Source: Chelonoidis abingdonii (Eukaryota; Chordata; Testudines; Testudinidae). From it: a DNA stretch of 64,000 nucleotides. Below the pieces are notes generated by a model. It saw nothing but the letters and a program-made list of their open reading frames with translations. It was not told the origin of the DNA and searched no databases. The DNA lies in NCBI RefSeq assembly GCF_003597395.2, contig NC_133773.1, forward strand, positions 125,448,415-125,512,414, read 5' to 3'. The position numbers and the translations under genes were made by a program. The number at the start of each line of letters is the position of its first letter. Positions within the stretch are counted from its first letter, which is position 1. This document shows, piece by piece, positions 44,670 to 56,228 of the stretch.

Positions 44670-45144
44670 TCCTGGTGGTATAGATATTGAGTCTTACTTT
44701 TATTTATTTACTTACTTATTTTGGTATTGTGCATTGCCATTTTTTTGTAATTAATTGAAATTATAAACACAAGGATTAGCTGGCTATAGGTACAGACTAG
44801 TGCTGATTTAAGGGGATATGATATGATTTATCCAATTTCTGATATCCCAAAAGGTAATCCTAATTCAGATGGACAATCTGATCACTGTGTTCTGTGTAAA
44901 CAAGCAGGGAGGCACCAGGCTGCGCTGTATGTGGCAGGAAGCCCTACTGCTGTGCAAGTAGGCTTTGGCTCACAAAAAAATCCTTGTCACCATGTACCAG
45001 GCAGGAATGGAGAATATGACTGCAGATAGAATGAGTTGCTCCATCATGGATACTCACAAGTGGTCTTTAAATTAGGAAATGAGAGTAAGATTTCTACCAC
45101 TCCCTTGAACAACAAACTGCTGGTCTTCTGCTCTTGATGCTAAG
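44670..45144. other. No recognised feature
   Basis: About 475 bases without recognisable elements. Confidence 0.4.
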
Positions 45145-46203
45145 AATATGTCTTCACTGAAAAACAAGGTGTGTTCTTAACTCTGAGCTGACCCACGTTA
45201 AAATAGCAGTGAAGACATAGCATCTCTGCTTTTAATTCAGGTTAGCAGCTTGAGTTAAAGCCTAGAGGGGAGCCTGGGGTTGAACTAGAGCTGTTACCCC
45301 AAGTAAAAAGATAAGTTGCTGTGTCTCCAGTGGTGAGCTAGAGCTGGTTTGCACCGGTTCGCGCATACCGATTGTTAAATTTAGAAGCCGGTTTAGAACC
45401 AGTTATTAAAGGGGTGGGCAAACTCCAGCCTGCGGGACCGTCCTGTCTGGCCCACCTGAGCTCCCGGCTGGGGAGGCTCCCCTGGCCCCTCACCCGTCTT
45501 CCCCCCTCTTGCAGAGCCTCAGCGTGCTGCGCTGCCGCACTCTGGACCGCTCCTGGGCAGCTTTGCAGCTCCTGCTGCTTTGAGCGTCATGGTAAGGGGG
45601 TGGGGCTGTGAGCTCCAGCAGGCCACACGACATCCATACACACTGCCCTGAGCAGCATGGTAAGAGGGCCAGGCCAGGGCTGGGAGGGGGGGGTTGGATA
45701 AGGGGCAGGGAGTGGTTGGAGGGGGTGGAGGTTCTGGGGAGGCAGTTAGGGGACAGGGAACAGGGGGGTAGCTGTAAGAGTCCCAGGGGTCTGTTGGGGT
45801 GGTGGTGGATGGGGTTGTAGCAGTCGGGGGACAGGGAGCGGGGCGAGTTGGATAGGGGGTGAAGTCCTGGAGGGCAGTTAGTGGGGGGGGTCTCGGGAGG
45901 GGGTGGTCAGAGGACAAGGAGCAGGGGGGTTGATGGATTGTGGGTTCTGAGGGGGGCAGTCAGGGGTAGGATGTGGGTGGGGGGGATAGCCACGTGGGGC
46001 CTGTACTTACCGGGTGGTTCCCTGCAGCAGGCCCTTCACTCACTGCAGGTCTTCAGCATCACTGAAGGACCTACCGCTAACGTGCTGCTGAAGAACCAGT
46101 AGGGAACTGGTTCCTAAATTTTTGGCAGCTCATCACTGGTCTCCACTGCTACTGTAATCCAAGTTAAGAACTCACTTCTTGTTTTTTCAGTGAAGACATA
46201 GCC
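45145..46203. mobile_element. Outer hAT-type MITE carrying a nested element
   Basis: The ends AATATGTCTTCACTGAAAAA and TTTTTTCAGTGAAGACATAG are inverted, extended by 'gttcttaactc' and 'gagttctta'-type matches. The inner element at 45328-46139 splits it. Confidence 0.72.
45328..46139. mobile_element. Inner hAT-type element, GC-rich
   Basis: The ends CAGTGGTGAGCTAGAGC and GGCAGCTCATCACTGG are inverted. Near the left is a 'GGGGTGGGCAAACTCC' segment from the 34982/42521 family, so a third layer may be present. G-rich runs from 45690 to 45990. No coding sequence. Confidence 0.65.
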
Positions 46204-46796
46204 AGAAGGGACCAAGTTTCCACAGTCCTGACTGAGCTCAGCAGAATATTCCATGTTCCTCGTAATCATGAGTATCATCAAACCAAGGTTCAGACAACAA
46301 ATGTTTACTTAGGCCAGGGATGTTTGCTCCATCTGTCTAAGAACACTGTTTCTGTGCAAGGGTCTCAAATCCTTCTGGTTTCTTGGATGAAAACTGGCAG
46401 AAAAGGGCTGGTGTTTTACAGGCTATTGTCTACAGACTGAGTTTATTCACAATAGGTTCTTACACATGGTCTGTAAATCAGGGTCTTACTACATGCCACA
46501 AGGCACGTACACAAACTTGTCTCCTTTGTTTCGCTCTCTTTTTCAGGAAAATTACATCCTTTGTTCATGGGGATCCACTTCAGTTCATCTCGACCTAGGC
46601 AGAACGTGGACCAGACTTTCTGTATCCTATTATCATTCACTTTGTATAGGGTTTACATTTAAAAACCCCATTGGTATGTACCCTGTACTGTGGGCCTTTA
46701 AGGTGATTTGGATAAAGTACTTGAAATTGCTTGCTTTATGAATTGCATTAATAAAAAACAGTAATTACCAGGAAATAATTTTAGTTTGTTCAGTGA
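46204..46796. other. No recognised feature
   Basis: Roughly 590 bases. Open frames here are not conserved. Nothing recognised. Confidence 0.4.
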
Positions 46797-47630
46797 ATAT
46801 AAGAATAGCCATATTGGGTCAGACCAATGGTCCATCTAGCCCAGTATCCTGTCTTCAGACAGTGGCAATGCCCAAATGCTTCAGAGGAAATTCAACAGAT
46901 CAGGACAATTATTGTGTGATCCATTCCTTGTCGTCAGTCCCAATATCTGGCAGTCAGAAGCTTAGGGACACCCAGAGCATGGGATTGCATCTCTGACCAT
47001 GTTGGCTAATAGCCATTGATGGACCCCTCCTCCATGAACTTATCTGATTTTTTTGTGATCCAATTATACTTTTAGCCTTCACAACATCTCCAGACAATGA
47101 GATCCACAGGTTGACTGTACACTGTGTGAAGTAATACTTCCTTTTGTTTGTTTTAAACCTTCTGCCTGTTAATTTCCCCTGGCTCTTGTGTGATGTGAAT
47201 AATACTTCCTTATTCACTCCTATACACCATTCATGATTTTAAAGACCTCCTGCCATCTTGTCATGGAGGGAGGGATAGCTCAGTGGTTTGAGCATTAGCC
47301 TGCTAAACCGAGGGTTGTGAGTTCAATCCTTAAGGAGGCCATTTGGGGATTAGTCCTGCTTGGAGCAGGGGGTTGGACTAGATGATCTCTTGAGGTCCCT
47401 TCCAACCCTAATAATCTATGAAATCTCTTTTCGCAGCTGAACAGTCCCAGTCTTTTTATGGACGCTGTTCCATACTCCTGATCATTTTTGTTGCCCTTCT
47501 CTGTACTTTTTCCATTTCTAATGTATCTTTTTGGGATGGGGCAACCAGAACTGCACACACTATTCAAGTTGTGGGTGGACCATGGATTTATATAGTAGTG
47601 TTATATAGTGGAATGATATATTTTGTACCC
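46797..47630 (-). mobile_element. CR1 LINE 3' fragment, split by a SINE
   Basis: The 3' end motif ATTGGGTCAGACCAATGGTCC is followed by 'cagtatcctgtcttcagacagtgg' and the CR1 3' coding region (minus: FKTNKRKYYFTQCTVNLWISL). The SINE at about 47264-47421 interrupts it. CR1 sequence resumes with 'ctcttttcgcagctgaacagtcccagtc'. It is the same family as the 974-3600 copy. Confidence 0.88.
47264..47421 (+). mobile_element. tRNA-derived SINE inside CR1
   Basis: GGGATAGCTCAGTGGTTTGAG carries a pol III A box (TAGCTCAGTGG). GTTGTGAGTTCAATCCTTAAG carries a B box (GAGTTCAATCC). The body ends GGTCCCTTCCAACCCTAATA and then CTATGA, the CR1-type 3' tail. Such tails let a SINE borrow CR1 reverse transcriptase; turtle tRNA-SINEs are known for this. 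It is not a functional tRNA gene. Confidence 0.88.
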
Positions 47631-47990
47631 GGTATTACAGTGTCCCATTGATTATCAATATGAAGGCTTGTCTATGTTATGAAAAGAGGCTGAGGTTAGT
47701 TCCGGATTAACCAACGCATGCTCATATCCCCATTTGCTGCAAACTATTGTTTGTGTAGACACGTCCTAAATTCTATTTACATGGTTTATTAGTTACACCT
47801 AGGTAGCAGTCACAGTGGTATTGGGGTTGTGGACATAAAAATAAGGTCCTAACTTGTGATGAATATTTGACTTTTAGATTCCATGTTGAATTTTCAGAGC
47901 TGGCAGTTAGAGTAAATATGTTTACTTATTTTTGATTTGTCATCAGTGACAGACAATAAACATGGTACACCAAGATACCATTTTCACTGA
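47631..47990. other. Possible small hAT MITE (about 47666-47768), otherwise nothing
   Basis: AAGGCTTGTCTATGTTATG and GTGTAGACACGTCCT could be worn MITE ends. The rest is unremarkable. Confidence 0.35.
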
Positions 47991-48226
47991 GGATACATCT
48001 GTATTGCAAAAAACAAACTCACAGTCTCAAGTCTCAGAGGCTGGGTCAACTGACTCAGGGGTCAGCGAGAGGGTGGATTTTGGAGCATGGGTTCCAGCTT
48101 GAATGGGAATGGCTAACACTGCCATTTTCCACCCCGTAGCACGAACCTGAGGCAGTTGACCTGGGCTGTGAGACTCACTGCCACGTTGTAGCTGGGGTTA
48201 TTTTTTGGCAGTATAGACATACCCTA
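47991..48226. mobile_element. hAT-type MITE
   Basis: The left end GGATACATCTGTATTGC and the right end GGCAGTATAGACATACCC are loosely inverted. The interior has paired 'tctcagaggctgggtcaactg' and 'cagttgacctgggctgtgag'-type arms. Confidence 0.6.
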
Positions 48227-49737
48227 AGTCACTTTTCAGAGAAGATCTCAATCTTAAGAAAAAAATCTTCTCCATGGAATTCTATTATGTCTGGGTGCAC
48301 AGATCCTTTGAGGCTTCAAAGAGGTATCTTCTCAATCAGTATACCCCATTCCCAAGTTTCCCTACTAAGTAGGATTCCCACCAATCCAGGCAGGAATGCA
48401 CAGACAGCTCACTAGAAGTGACTGGTGGGGACAACTAGACAATGAACAGCTACTCCCAAAGAAACTATGGGATTAAAAAGGTCGACTTTCCAAACCTCTG
48501 ATCCTGATCAGGTCCTCTGGAGTTTCTGAAATGAAGTTCCTCCCTCAGTTCTGTGAAGCTGTGGCAAGTAAGTGTGTTTGGGTGTCATACAGAGCCTTAC
48601 TTAATCATGGCAGGTGATCTTTAATACCTAATAAATAATAGGCTGATTGTCATGAATAAAGGGAGAGAGAAAACCTTTGCAGCAGAAGGTTACAGGACAT
48701 GTGGGGGCTTTCTTCTTTGTGCAGCTCTGTTACAATGGGTACTTCAAGAAATATTCTTCCATCAGAGTCCAGTCCTTAGGACCACTAACAATCTCAGGGC
48801 AGAGTAGTCCTGTATTCTGTACTGAGATAAGCTAAAAGGCAACATGGCCATCAATTCATAAATTCTATATATTGGTCATCCTGTCTTAGCCAATGCCATT
48901 CCCCTTCTTTTCGCAGAACTCTTCTCCATGCTTTAATCTCTAGGAGAAGGTATAAGGAATATTTTTATATATAATTTACCTGAATGTGTTCATGTCCACA
49001 TTTAAAGGACAATCCTGCATACAACTCTGAAACACACATCCCGTTGCAGTGAGTCTGTGGATGTTAGCATGAAGAATAGGAACATTTATCTGTGCTTACC
49101 TAAAAATGTCCATTCTTCAAGTAATAAGATCCACAGATCCAAAACATCCTGGAGAAATAAATCATCCAGAACAGAGATGGATATTGACATGCAATTATTT
49201 GGGTTTGCTGTTATGTGGAATTTATCATATGTGTGCTGTAATAGGAGAAACTGTGCTTTTTCCTCAAAAGTATATTTAACACAATCTGTAAATTAGGAAA
49301 GTAGATTTGAATTATCCTGGCTGTGGATGTTATCTCAACGTAGGATGGGCTGAGGAACTGGGATTGTGGGTTTTTTTGCCTATGTTAGGAAAACAAAACT
49401 GTACCTGGAAAGAGACATGGCAGGGGTCCTTTGTGGTCTGGGGACAAGCCAGCACTTTTATATACTGCTGTTGAAAATATTATTTATCTTAAAGAGGTTC
49501 CTTATCAGGTCTGAATTCAAGAACCTAGATTGAATTGCAAAGCAAGAAAAAAAGCATTATTGTATTTGAAATAAAACACAACATCTATTAATCATTCAAT
49601 TCCCTCCTTCTTCCCTTATTCAGGATTTGACATGATGATAACATCTGTATCACAGGTTAAACCTCCAATACTTACAGTAGGTAAACTAATATACCACTCA
49701 GTATAATGTTACACAATTAATTGGCCCAGATTCAGTC
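48227..49737. other. Unclassified 1.5-kb region
   Basis: No termini I can name. Phrases near 49080-49150 ('cttacctaaaaatgtccattcttcaag') vaguely resemble DIRS ends elsewhere, and a 'gcacagatcctttgaggcttcaaagag' phrase lies near 48296. Neither is conclusive. Confidence 0.35.
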
Positions 49738-49907
49738 TGGGACCAAGTCTATACTAGAAACTTTTGCTCATATAGTAATATCATTTAAGAGTGTGATTTT
49801 TTTTTTTTGACGTGTCTACCTGCAAAATCTCTAGTGTAGACACAGATATACCAGGAAAAAAAGTGCTTTTGCTGGCATAGCTTATTCTGTTCAGAGAACA
49901 GATACAG
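49738..49907. mobile_element. Possible hAT-type MITE fragment
   Basis: GGGACCAAGTCTATACTAG and 'tctctagtgtagacacagat' are of the same end class, but the element is not cleanly bounded. Confidence 0.35.
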
Positions 49908-50215
49908 TAACTCCTCACTTAACATCGTCCCGGTTAATGTTGTTTCACTGCTGATCAATTAGAGAATATGCTCGTTTAAAGTTGTGCAATGCTCCCTTGT
50001 AAGGTTGTTTGGCCGCTGCCTGCTTTGTCCACTGCTTGCAAAATGAGAAGCCTGTTGGAGCTTGGAACCAGGGTGGACCAGCAGCCCCTCATCAGCTCCC
50101 CACTCCCCTAAGTTCCCTGTGAGGCAGTCGCCCAGCAGGCCATCGATTGCTGGGCAGTTCAGCTGTCCCTCCCCGCACTGCCCTGTGCTGCTCCTGGATG
50201 CTGTTGACAGACGCG
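49908..50215 (+). mobile_element. Tigger-type (Tc1/mariner) element, left part
   Basis: TACAGTAACTCCTCACTTAA followed by 'catcgtcccggttaatgttgtttc' is the terminus of a Tigger-like family. The matching right terminus is missing, so it is truncated near 50215 by the next element. Confidence 0.6.
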
Positions 50216-51864
50216 GTACTGCAGTGCTACACAGCAGCACTCATTTGCCTTTACAAAGTAGCAGAGACAGTTACCAGTCCTATATCACCATCTGCAATTG
50301 GAAATTGGCGGTGACGCATATCAATCCTTTTATATCGTCTGCTGCTGTCATGGGTGCTCCTGGCTGGCCTCGCTGAGGTTGGCCGGAGCGCATGGACAAA
50401 AATGGAAATGACTCCCCAGGTCATTCCCTTCTTTGTTTTGTCTGAAAATAGAGTCAGTCCTGCCTAGAATATGGGGCAAGTCTACTAGAGAACCAAAGAG
50501 CACAGCCGCTGCGGGTCAGAGCCCCAGATATCCCGCAGAAATGATGAGCTGCATGCCATTCTAGGGGGTGCCCCTGCAACAACCCCACCCGTTGCTTACC
50601 TCCTCCCACACCCCTCCTGGGTTACTGTGGCAGTGTCCCCCCATTTGTGTGATGAAGTAATAAAGAATGCAGGAATAAGAAACACTGACTTTTTAGTGAG
50701 ATAAAATGAGGAGGAGGCAACCTCCCACTGCTATGATAGTCCAGGCAGTACAGAATCTTCATTAGACATGAAAGAGGGAGAGGGAATGAGGAGCTCAGCC
50801 TCCCGCTGCTGTGATAGTCCAGGCAGTAGAGAATCTTCATTAGACATGAAAGGGAGGGGGGTGAGCAGCTCAGCCCGCAGTTGCTATGATGAGGACGGTT
50901 TTCAATCCTTTTGCCCCGTCTGCCGGGAATGATCAGGAATCATTCCCATTTTTGCCCAGGCGCCACCAGCTGACCTCACCAAGGCCACCCAGGAGCACTC
51001 ATGGGATGATGAGGATGGTTTCCAAGCCTTTTGTACCGTCTACCATCAGGAAAGGAAGGGGAGGGGATGCTGCTGTTCAGCGCCACAGCACCGCGTCTAC
51101 CAGCAGCATGCAGTAGACATACGATGACATTGAAAAAAGGTGAGAAACAATATTGATTTCCCTTTCTTTTATGGGAGGGGGGCTAAATTGATGACATATC
51201 ACCCGAACCAACGGGACAAGCTTTAACCCTCAGGCATGGGGAGGCTCAGCCAAGGATGCAAATAATGCTTTTTCGGGGACTGTGGGATAGCTGGAGTCCT
51301 CAGCCCCCTCCCCTCCCTCCCTCCATGAGCATCCATTTGATTCTTTGGCTTTCCGTTACACTTGTCACGCAGCATTGTATTGAGTCCCTGCTGTGGCCTC
51401 TGGAGATTTTTTTCAAATGCTTTGGCATTTCGACTTCTTGAACGGAGCTCTGATAGAACGGATTTGTCTCCCCATAAAGCGATAGATCCAGTATCTCCCA
51501 TACGGTCCATGCTGATCAGCGCTCCACGCTGGGCAAACAGGAAATGAAATTCAAAAGTTTGCGGGGCTTTTCCTGTCTATCTGGCCAGTGCATCCGACTC
51601 CAGATTGCTGTCCAGAGTGGTCACAATGGTGCACTGTGGGATAGCTCCCGGAGGCCAATACCGTCGAATTGCGGCCACACTAACCCTAATCTGAAATGGC
51701 AATACCAATTTGAGCGCTACTGCCTTCGTCGGGGAGGAGTACAGATACCGCTATTAAGAGCCCTTTATATCGAAATAAAGGGCTTCGTTGTGTGGATGGG
51801 TGTAGGGTTAATTTGGTTTAACGCTGCTAAATTCGGTATAAATGCGTAGTGTAGACCCGGCCTC
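50216..51864. mobile_element. Second copy of the long hAT-type element, inverse orientation
   Basis: The right end TGCGTAGTGTAGACCCGGCC and the blocks 'actgtgggatagctcccggaggcc', 'gcaaacaggaaatgaaattc' and 'cccatacggtccatgctg' match, inverted, the 28527-30426 element. A direct 80-bp duplication lies inside at 50719-50858. Left boundary approximate. Confidence 0.68.
50700..50860 (+). repeat. Direct duplication, period 80
   Basis: GATAGTCCAGGCAGTACAGAA plus 'tcttcattagacatgaaag' occurs at about 50735 and again 80 bases later as GATAGTCCAGGCAGTAGAGAA plus the same tail. The two copies differ at a few bases. Confidence 0.8.
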
Positions 51865-52489
51865 ATCCTCAATGCATTAATCTACTGCTCTCTTGCTAGG
51901 CTGGCATCTTACTTTGCAAAAGATTTAGTGGAAAAGAGATGTGCTTTCCACAGGGAGTCCATGCAGGTTCAGGGGTCTGCCTGCATGGATGCAGTTACAT
52001 ACGCAGGGTTTAATTCAGTACTTTGTTCCTCAGTTAGTAGAGGCTGACGACAAAGCAGAATCAACAATTTTCTCTCCCTAGAAGGAGATAATGTCTTGGC
52101 TTGCTCTCTTGGGCTCTTTCTCCTTTACCCCCCCTAAAAGGGTATAAAAGAGTATTATTGAGCTCTGGGAATAATCACACCAATTTGTTGAGGGTGTGGA
52201 GGAGGGAAGTACAGCCCTAGTCTTGCAATCTGATTTCCTATGTGAACCCTGTTGTCTTTGGTGGGCCTCCACATAGATGTAAAGGTGTGCCTACATGAAT
52301 AAGCTTTCACAGTAAAAAGTCTCCCGAATGGGAAGAAGAGTGTAGGAAAAGAGAGGTGATTTCCCCCCAAGATCCAAAAAGTTACAAACAATGGTTTCAA
52401 GCCCTCTAATCACTGACATCAATGGGAGTTTTGCAATCAACTTAAATGGGAAGATTGGACCCAGTGGAAAATGTTCAAACAAAAAAAAA
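51865..52489. other. No recognised feature
   Basis: About 600 bases without recognisable elements. Confidence 0.4.
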
Positions 52490-52645
52490 CTACCCTAATG
52501 GGATCATATGTGTTCAGTTTAGCCCAATATCCTGTCTCCAACAGTGGCCAGCACCAAATGCTGCAAAGGAAGGTGTAAGAAACTATGCAGAAGCCAGATG
52601 TGAGATACTCTGCCCCATGGAGGCAAGAAGGGAGATGGAATAGGT
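52490..52645 (-). mobile_element. CR1 3' end fragment
   Basis: AGCCCAATATCCTGTCTCC, then 'aacagtggccagcaccaaatgctgcaaagg', is the CR1 3' region in the same orientation as the others. Confidence 0.65.
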
Positions 52646-53290
52646 GACTGGGATGAGGATCTAAGGTGTGGTAATGGGAGGGAAAGGGACTGGGATAAGG
52701 AGCTATTGAGAATGGGCCGAAGGTTCTCACCAGTAAAGTACACTCCCTTCAGAACCATTGAAAAAAGGCAAGGGGGTCTGTGGAATAAATAGTATGTGAT
52801 CATGTAATTAAAGACTATCTAAATGCATGGGCAACCTCAATTATGGCATTTCCTAACCTTAACATTCTTTCAGTGTAGTTTTTGTATGTAATTCTATATA
52901 AATTCCCAATACTCCTTTGAATCTTGCTGAGTTATCGGCTTCAACAACATCCAGTGGCAGTGAGTTTCACAGATGAATTATGCATTGTGTGAAAATATTT
53001 CTTTTTATCAGTGTTGAGTCCAGTCCTCTCCACTCAAGAGGACTAAGTATTATCTAGACCATCTCTGACAGGTGTTAACCTTGAAAATCTCCTATGATGA
53101 AGATTCCACAACCTCCCTAGGCAATTTATTCCAGTGCTTAACTACCCTGACAGGAAGGTTTTCCTAATCTCCAACCTAAACTGCCCTTGCTGCAATTTAA
53201 GTCCCTTGCTGCTTGTCCTAGCCGGAGAGATTAAAGAGAACAATTTTTCTCTCTTCTCCTGGTAACAATCTTGTATGTACTTGAAAGCTA

Positions 53291-53667
53291 TTATGATGTC
53301 CCCCTCAGTCTTCTCTTCTCCAGACTAAACAAGCCCAATTTTTTCAATCTTCCCTCATAGGTCATGTTTTCTAGACCTTTAATCATTTTTGTAGCTCTTC
53401 TCTGGACTTTCTCCAATTTGTCCACATCTTTCCTGAAATGTGGCGTCCAGAACTGGACATAATTCCCCAGTTGAGGCCTAATTAGCACAGAGTTCTTGTA
53501 TCTTGCTCACAACACACCTGATAATACATCCCAGAATGATGTTTGCTTTTTTTCACAACAGTGTTACACTCTTGACTCACATGTAGCTTGTAATCCACTA
53601 TGACCCCCAGATCCCTTTCCGCAGTACTCTTCCCTAAGCAGTCATTTCCCATTTTGCATGTGTGCAA
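53291..53667 (-). pseudogene. CR1 ORF2 C-terminal relic
   Basis: Two minus-strand reads, [20 protein letters not shown] and ERDLGVIVDYKLHVSQECN, are the conserved C-terminal blocks of CR1 ORF2, in two frames. Confidence 0.85.
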
Positions 53668-55524
53668 TTGATTGTTCCTTCTTGCATTTGTCTTTATTGA
53701 ATTTCATCCTATTTACTTCAGATCATTTCTCCAGTTTGTCCACATCATTTTTAAGTTAATCTTATCCTCCGCAGCACTTGCAGTCTGTCCCTGCTTGGTA
53801 TCATCTGCAAACTTTATAAGTGTACTCTCTATGAAAATCTAAATCGATGAAAATATTGAACAGAACCAGACCCAGGACTGATCCCTGAGGGACCTCACTT
53901 GATATGCCCTTCCAGTTTGACTGTGAACTAATGATTACTTTCTGAAAATGGTTTTCCAACCAGTTAGCACCTACCTTACAGTAGCTCCATCTAGGTTGTA
54001 TTTCCCTAGTTTGTGTATGAGGTGGTCATGCAAGACACTATCAAAAGCCTGACTCCACAGCTGCCCCCACATCAACATGGTTTGTTACCCTGTCAAAGAA
54101 AGCTGTTAGGTTGGTTTGACATGATTTGTTCTTGACAACTCCATGCTGACTGTTACTTACTTTATTATTTTCTAGGTTCTGCAAATTGATTGTTTAATTA
54201 TTTGCTCCATGACTAGGTTCTTTAGTAGCTGTTTCTCCTGTATCCATTATTTCAGTGACATTTTCAAATAAATTTTAAATAGATTAGCGAGGCCTGATTT
54301 TTCCTTACAGAAACAGAGTTAATGTTGTTATTCCATTTTTAATTAACTTTTGACAAATTTACCAAGTGCAGATGTAAGGCTTACAACTGGAGCCTTTTTA
54401 AAATCCAGGTATAACATTTGCTTCAGCGTCTGGCATAGTAACTGTTTTTAATAAGAAAGTGCATACTTTGGGTAGCAGCTCAGCCTTCGTTCTTAAGGTC
54501 CTTCAGAACTTTTTGGTCTTACTGTTTTTTAAATTTAATGTAATTGCTTTTGCACCTCTTTTTCTCTGTAGTGAACATTGATGCAAAAAATAATTTAGTT
54601 TCTCAGCAAAGTCCTTATCTTCCTTAATTGATCCCTTTCAGTTTATACTCCTTTTTATTGGCTTCACTAGGGTTATCCTTTGGACTCTGTAAAGCTCTCT
54701 CTTTGAGTCAATTAACCTTTTGAATCTTATCATCTAGTCATATTGGTTTTTTTCTTGCCTCTTTTTTGTTCACAGGCATGGATGCCTTCTGAGACTTTTG
54801 TTTCCTTAAGCAGCATCCTTGCCAAATCTAAGGATTTTATTTCCTTTACTTTTGTCCATAGGGCCTTTTTAACTAGCTTCATTTTATTAAAATCTTCCTT
54901 AACTACAGCTTAGTGTTGTTGTGTTTGTTTTTGGTACCTTTACATCCCCTAAGATGTTGAATTTTATTTACATTATGGTTACCATTACTTAGTGGCTCAG
55001 CCACTGTTACTTCTTGAATCAACTCCTGTATGTTACTTATGACTACATCAAGTTTAATTGCTGTTTCTCGGTGTTCTCAAACTAGCTGTTCCAGGAAGCA
55101 GTCATTTAACACATCAAGAAATGGCTTCTCTATATTTTGTCCTTTGTAATATTTGACCAATTTAAATGCAGCTAGTTGAAGTCCCCCATTATTATTATAT
55201 TGTTTGACTTTGCTTCCTTTTTGATTTCACTCAACATTGTGCACTCAATATCCTTTTCTTGATCACGAGGTTGGTAGTGCCTTAGTATCATGTTTGTGTT
55301 CTTTCATGCTGGGTTTTCTATCCGTACAGAGTCAACTGTCAACCACTTGAATTTTTATCTTGCTGACTGCTACGGAGTCTTTTGTATAGATCAGTACTCC
55401 CCCACCTCTTTGGCCTAATCTGCTTTTGTATAGTTTCAGGAATTACAATACCTATTGATTAACATTCCACCATGTTTCACTAGTAATTATAATATTAAGA
55501 TCCTCCTTCCGTTACCAAAAACAC

Positions 55525-55745
55525 AATGAAGAGTCCGGTGGCACCTTAAAGACTAACATTTATTTGGGCATAAGCTTTCATGGGTAAAAACTCCCCTTCT
55601 TCAGATGCATGTCCATGCATCTGAAGAAGTGGGTTTTTTACCCACAAAAGTTTATGCCTAAATAAATCTGTTAGTCTTTAAGGTGCCACCGGACTCCTTG
55701 TTGTTCTTGTGGATGCAGACTAACATGGGTACCCCGTGATACTCT
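55525..55745. mobile_element. Penelope-like palindromic insertion in CR1
   Basis: Left arm 'gagtccggtggcaccttaaagactaacatttatttgggcataagctttcatggg' and the right arm 'cccacaaaagtttatgcctaaataaatctgttagtctttaaggtgccaccggactcc' are inverted around GCATGTCCATGC. The hammerhead-like core on the plus strand is CTGAAGA (55621-55627), hairpin GTGGGT...ACCCAC (55629-55645), then AAAA in place of GAAA. It is related to the 7.9-kb and 59.9-kb copies. Confidence 0.65.
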
Positions 55746-55810
55746 TCCATGACCAGGCATTCTAGTTCACCTATTTTTGATTTTAAGCTTCTTGCGTTTA
55801 TATAGAGGCA

Positions 55811-55815
<5 letters not shown>

Positions 55816-55876
<61 letters not shown>
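55816..55876 (+). repeat. (TC)n(CA)n compound microsatellite
   Basis: An uninterrupted TC tract (about 55816-55846) passes directly into a CA tract (about 55846-55876). Likely length-polymorphic. Confidence 0.97.
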
Positions 55877-55877
<1 letters not shown>

Positions 55878-55894
55878 CAAAGACATTTTTGTTG

Positions 55895-56228
55895 ACAAAG
55901 AGGGCTCTTAAAATCAATTTCTGTACTCCTCCCCGACGGGGGAGTAGCGCTGAACTCTACATTGCCGGTTCGAATTAGGGTTAGTATGGACGCAATTTGA
56001 TGGTATAGGCCTCTGGGAGCAATGCCACAGTGCACCATTGTGACCGCTCTGGACAGCAGTCTGAACTCGGATGCACTGGCCAGGTAGACAGGAAAAGCCC
56101 CACGAACTTTTGAATTTCATTTCCTGTTTGCCCAGTGTGGAGAGCTGATCAGCACAGGTGACCATGCAGTCCCAGAATTGAAAAAGAGCTCCAGCATGGA
56201 CCGTACGGGAGGTACTGGATTGCCCCCC
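55895..56228. mobile_element. Fragment of the long hAT-type element
   Basis: It shares 'ttctgtactcctccccgacgg', 'tgccacagtgcaccattgtgac' and 'gagctccagcatggaccgtacgggag' with the 28527-30426 element in the same orientation. It stops abruptly at 56228 against a CR1. Confidence 0.7.

Larger units (their letters stand above)
52890..55810 (-). mobile_element. CR1 LINE, second subfamily, long but decayed
   Basis: It begins near 52890 with a worn 3' part ('ggcttcaacaacatccagtggcagtgagtttcac'). The 3' coding region follows on the minus strand (53291-53488: [20 protein letters not shown], then [12 protein letters not shown]). The sequence then runs through RT and endonuclease regions to about 55500. 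A Penelope-like insert lies at 55525-55745, and CR1-like sequence resumes after it. Frame is broken throughout. Confidence 0.85.

Noticed and set aside
47264..47340. Functional tRNA gene
   Set aside because: A and B boxes are present, but the body continues into a SINE with a CR1-like tail, and the sequence lies inside a CR1.
50622..50858. CRISPR-like array from the spaced repeats
   Set aside because: Only two copies with an 80-bp period inside a vertebrate transposon; a simple local duplication.
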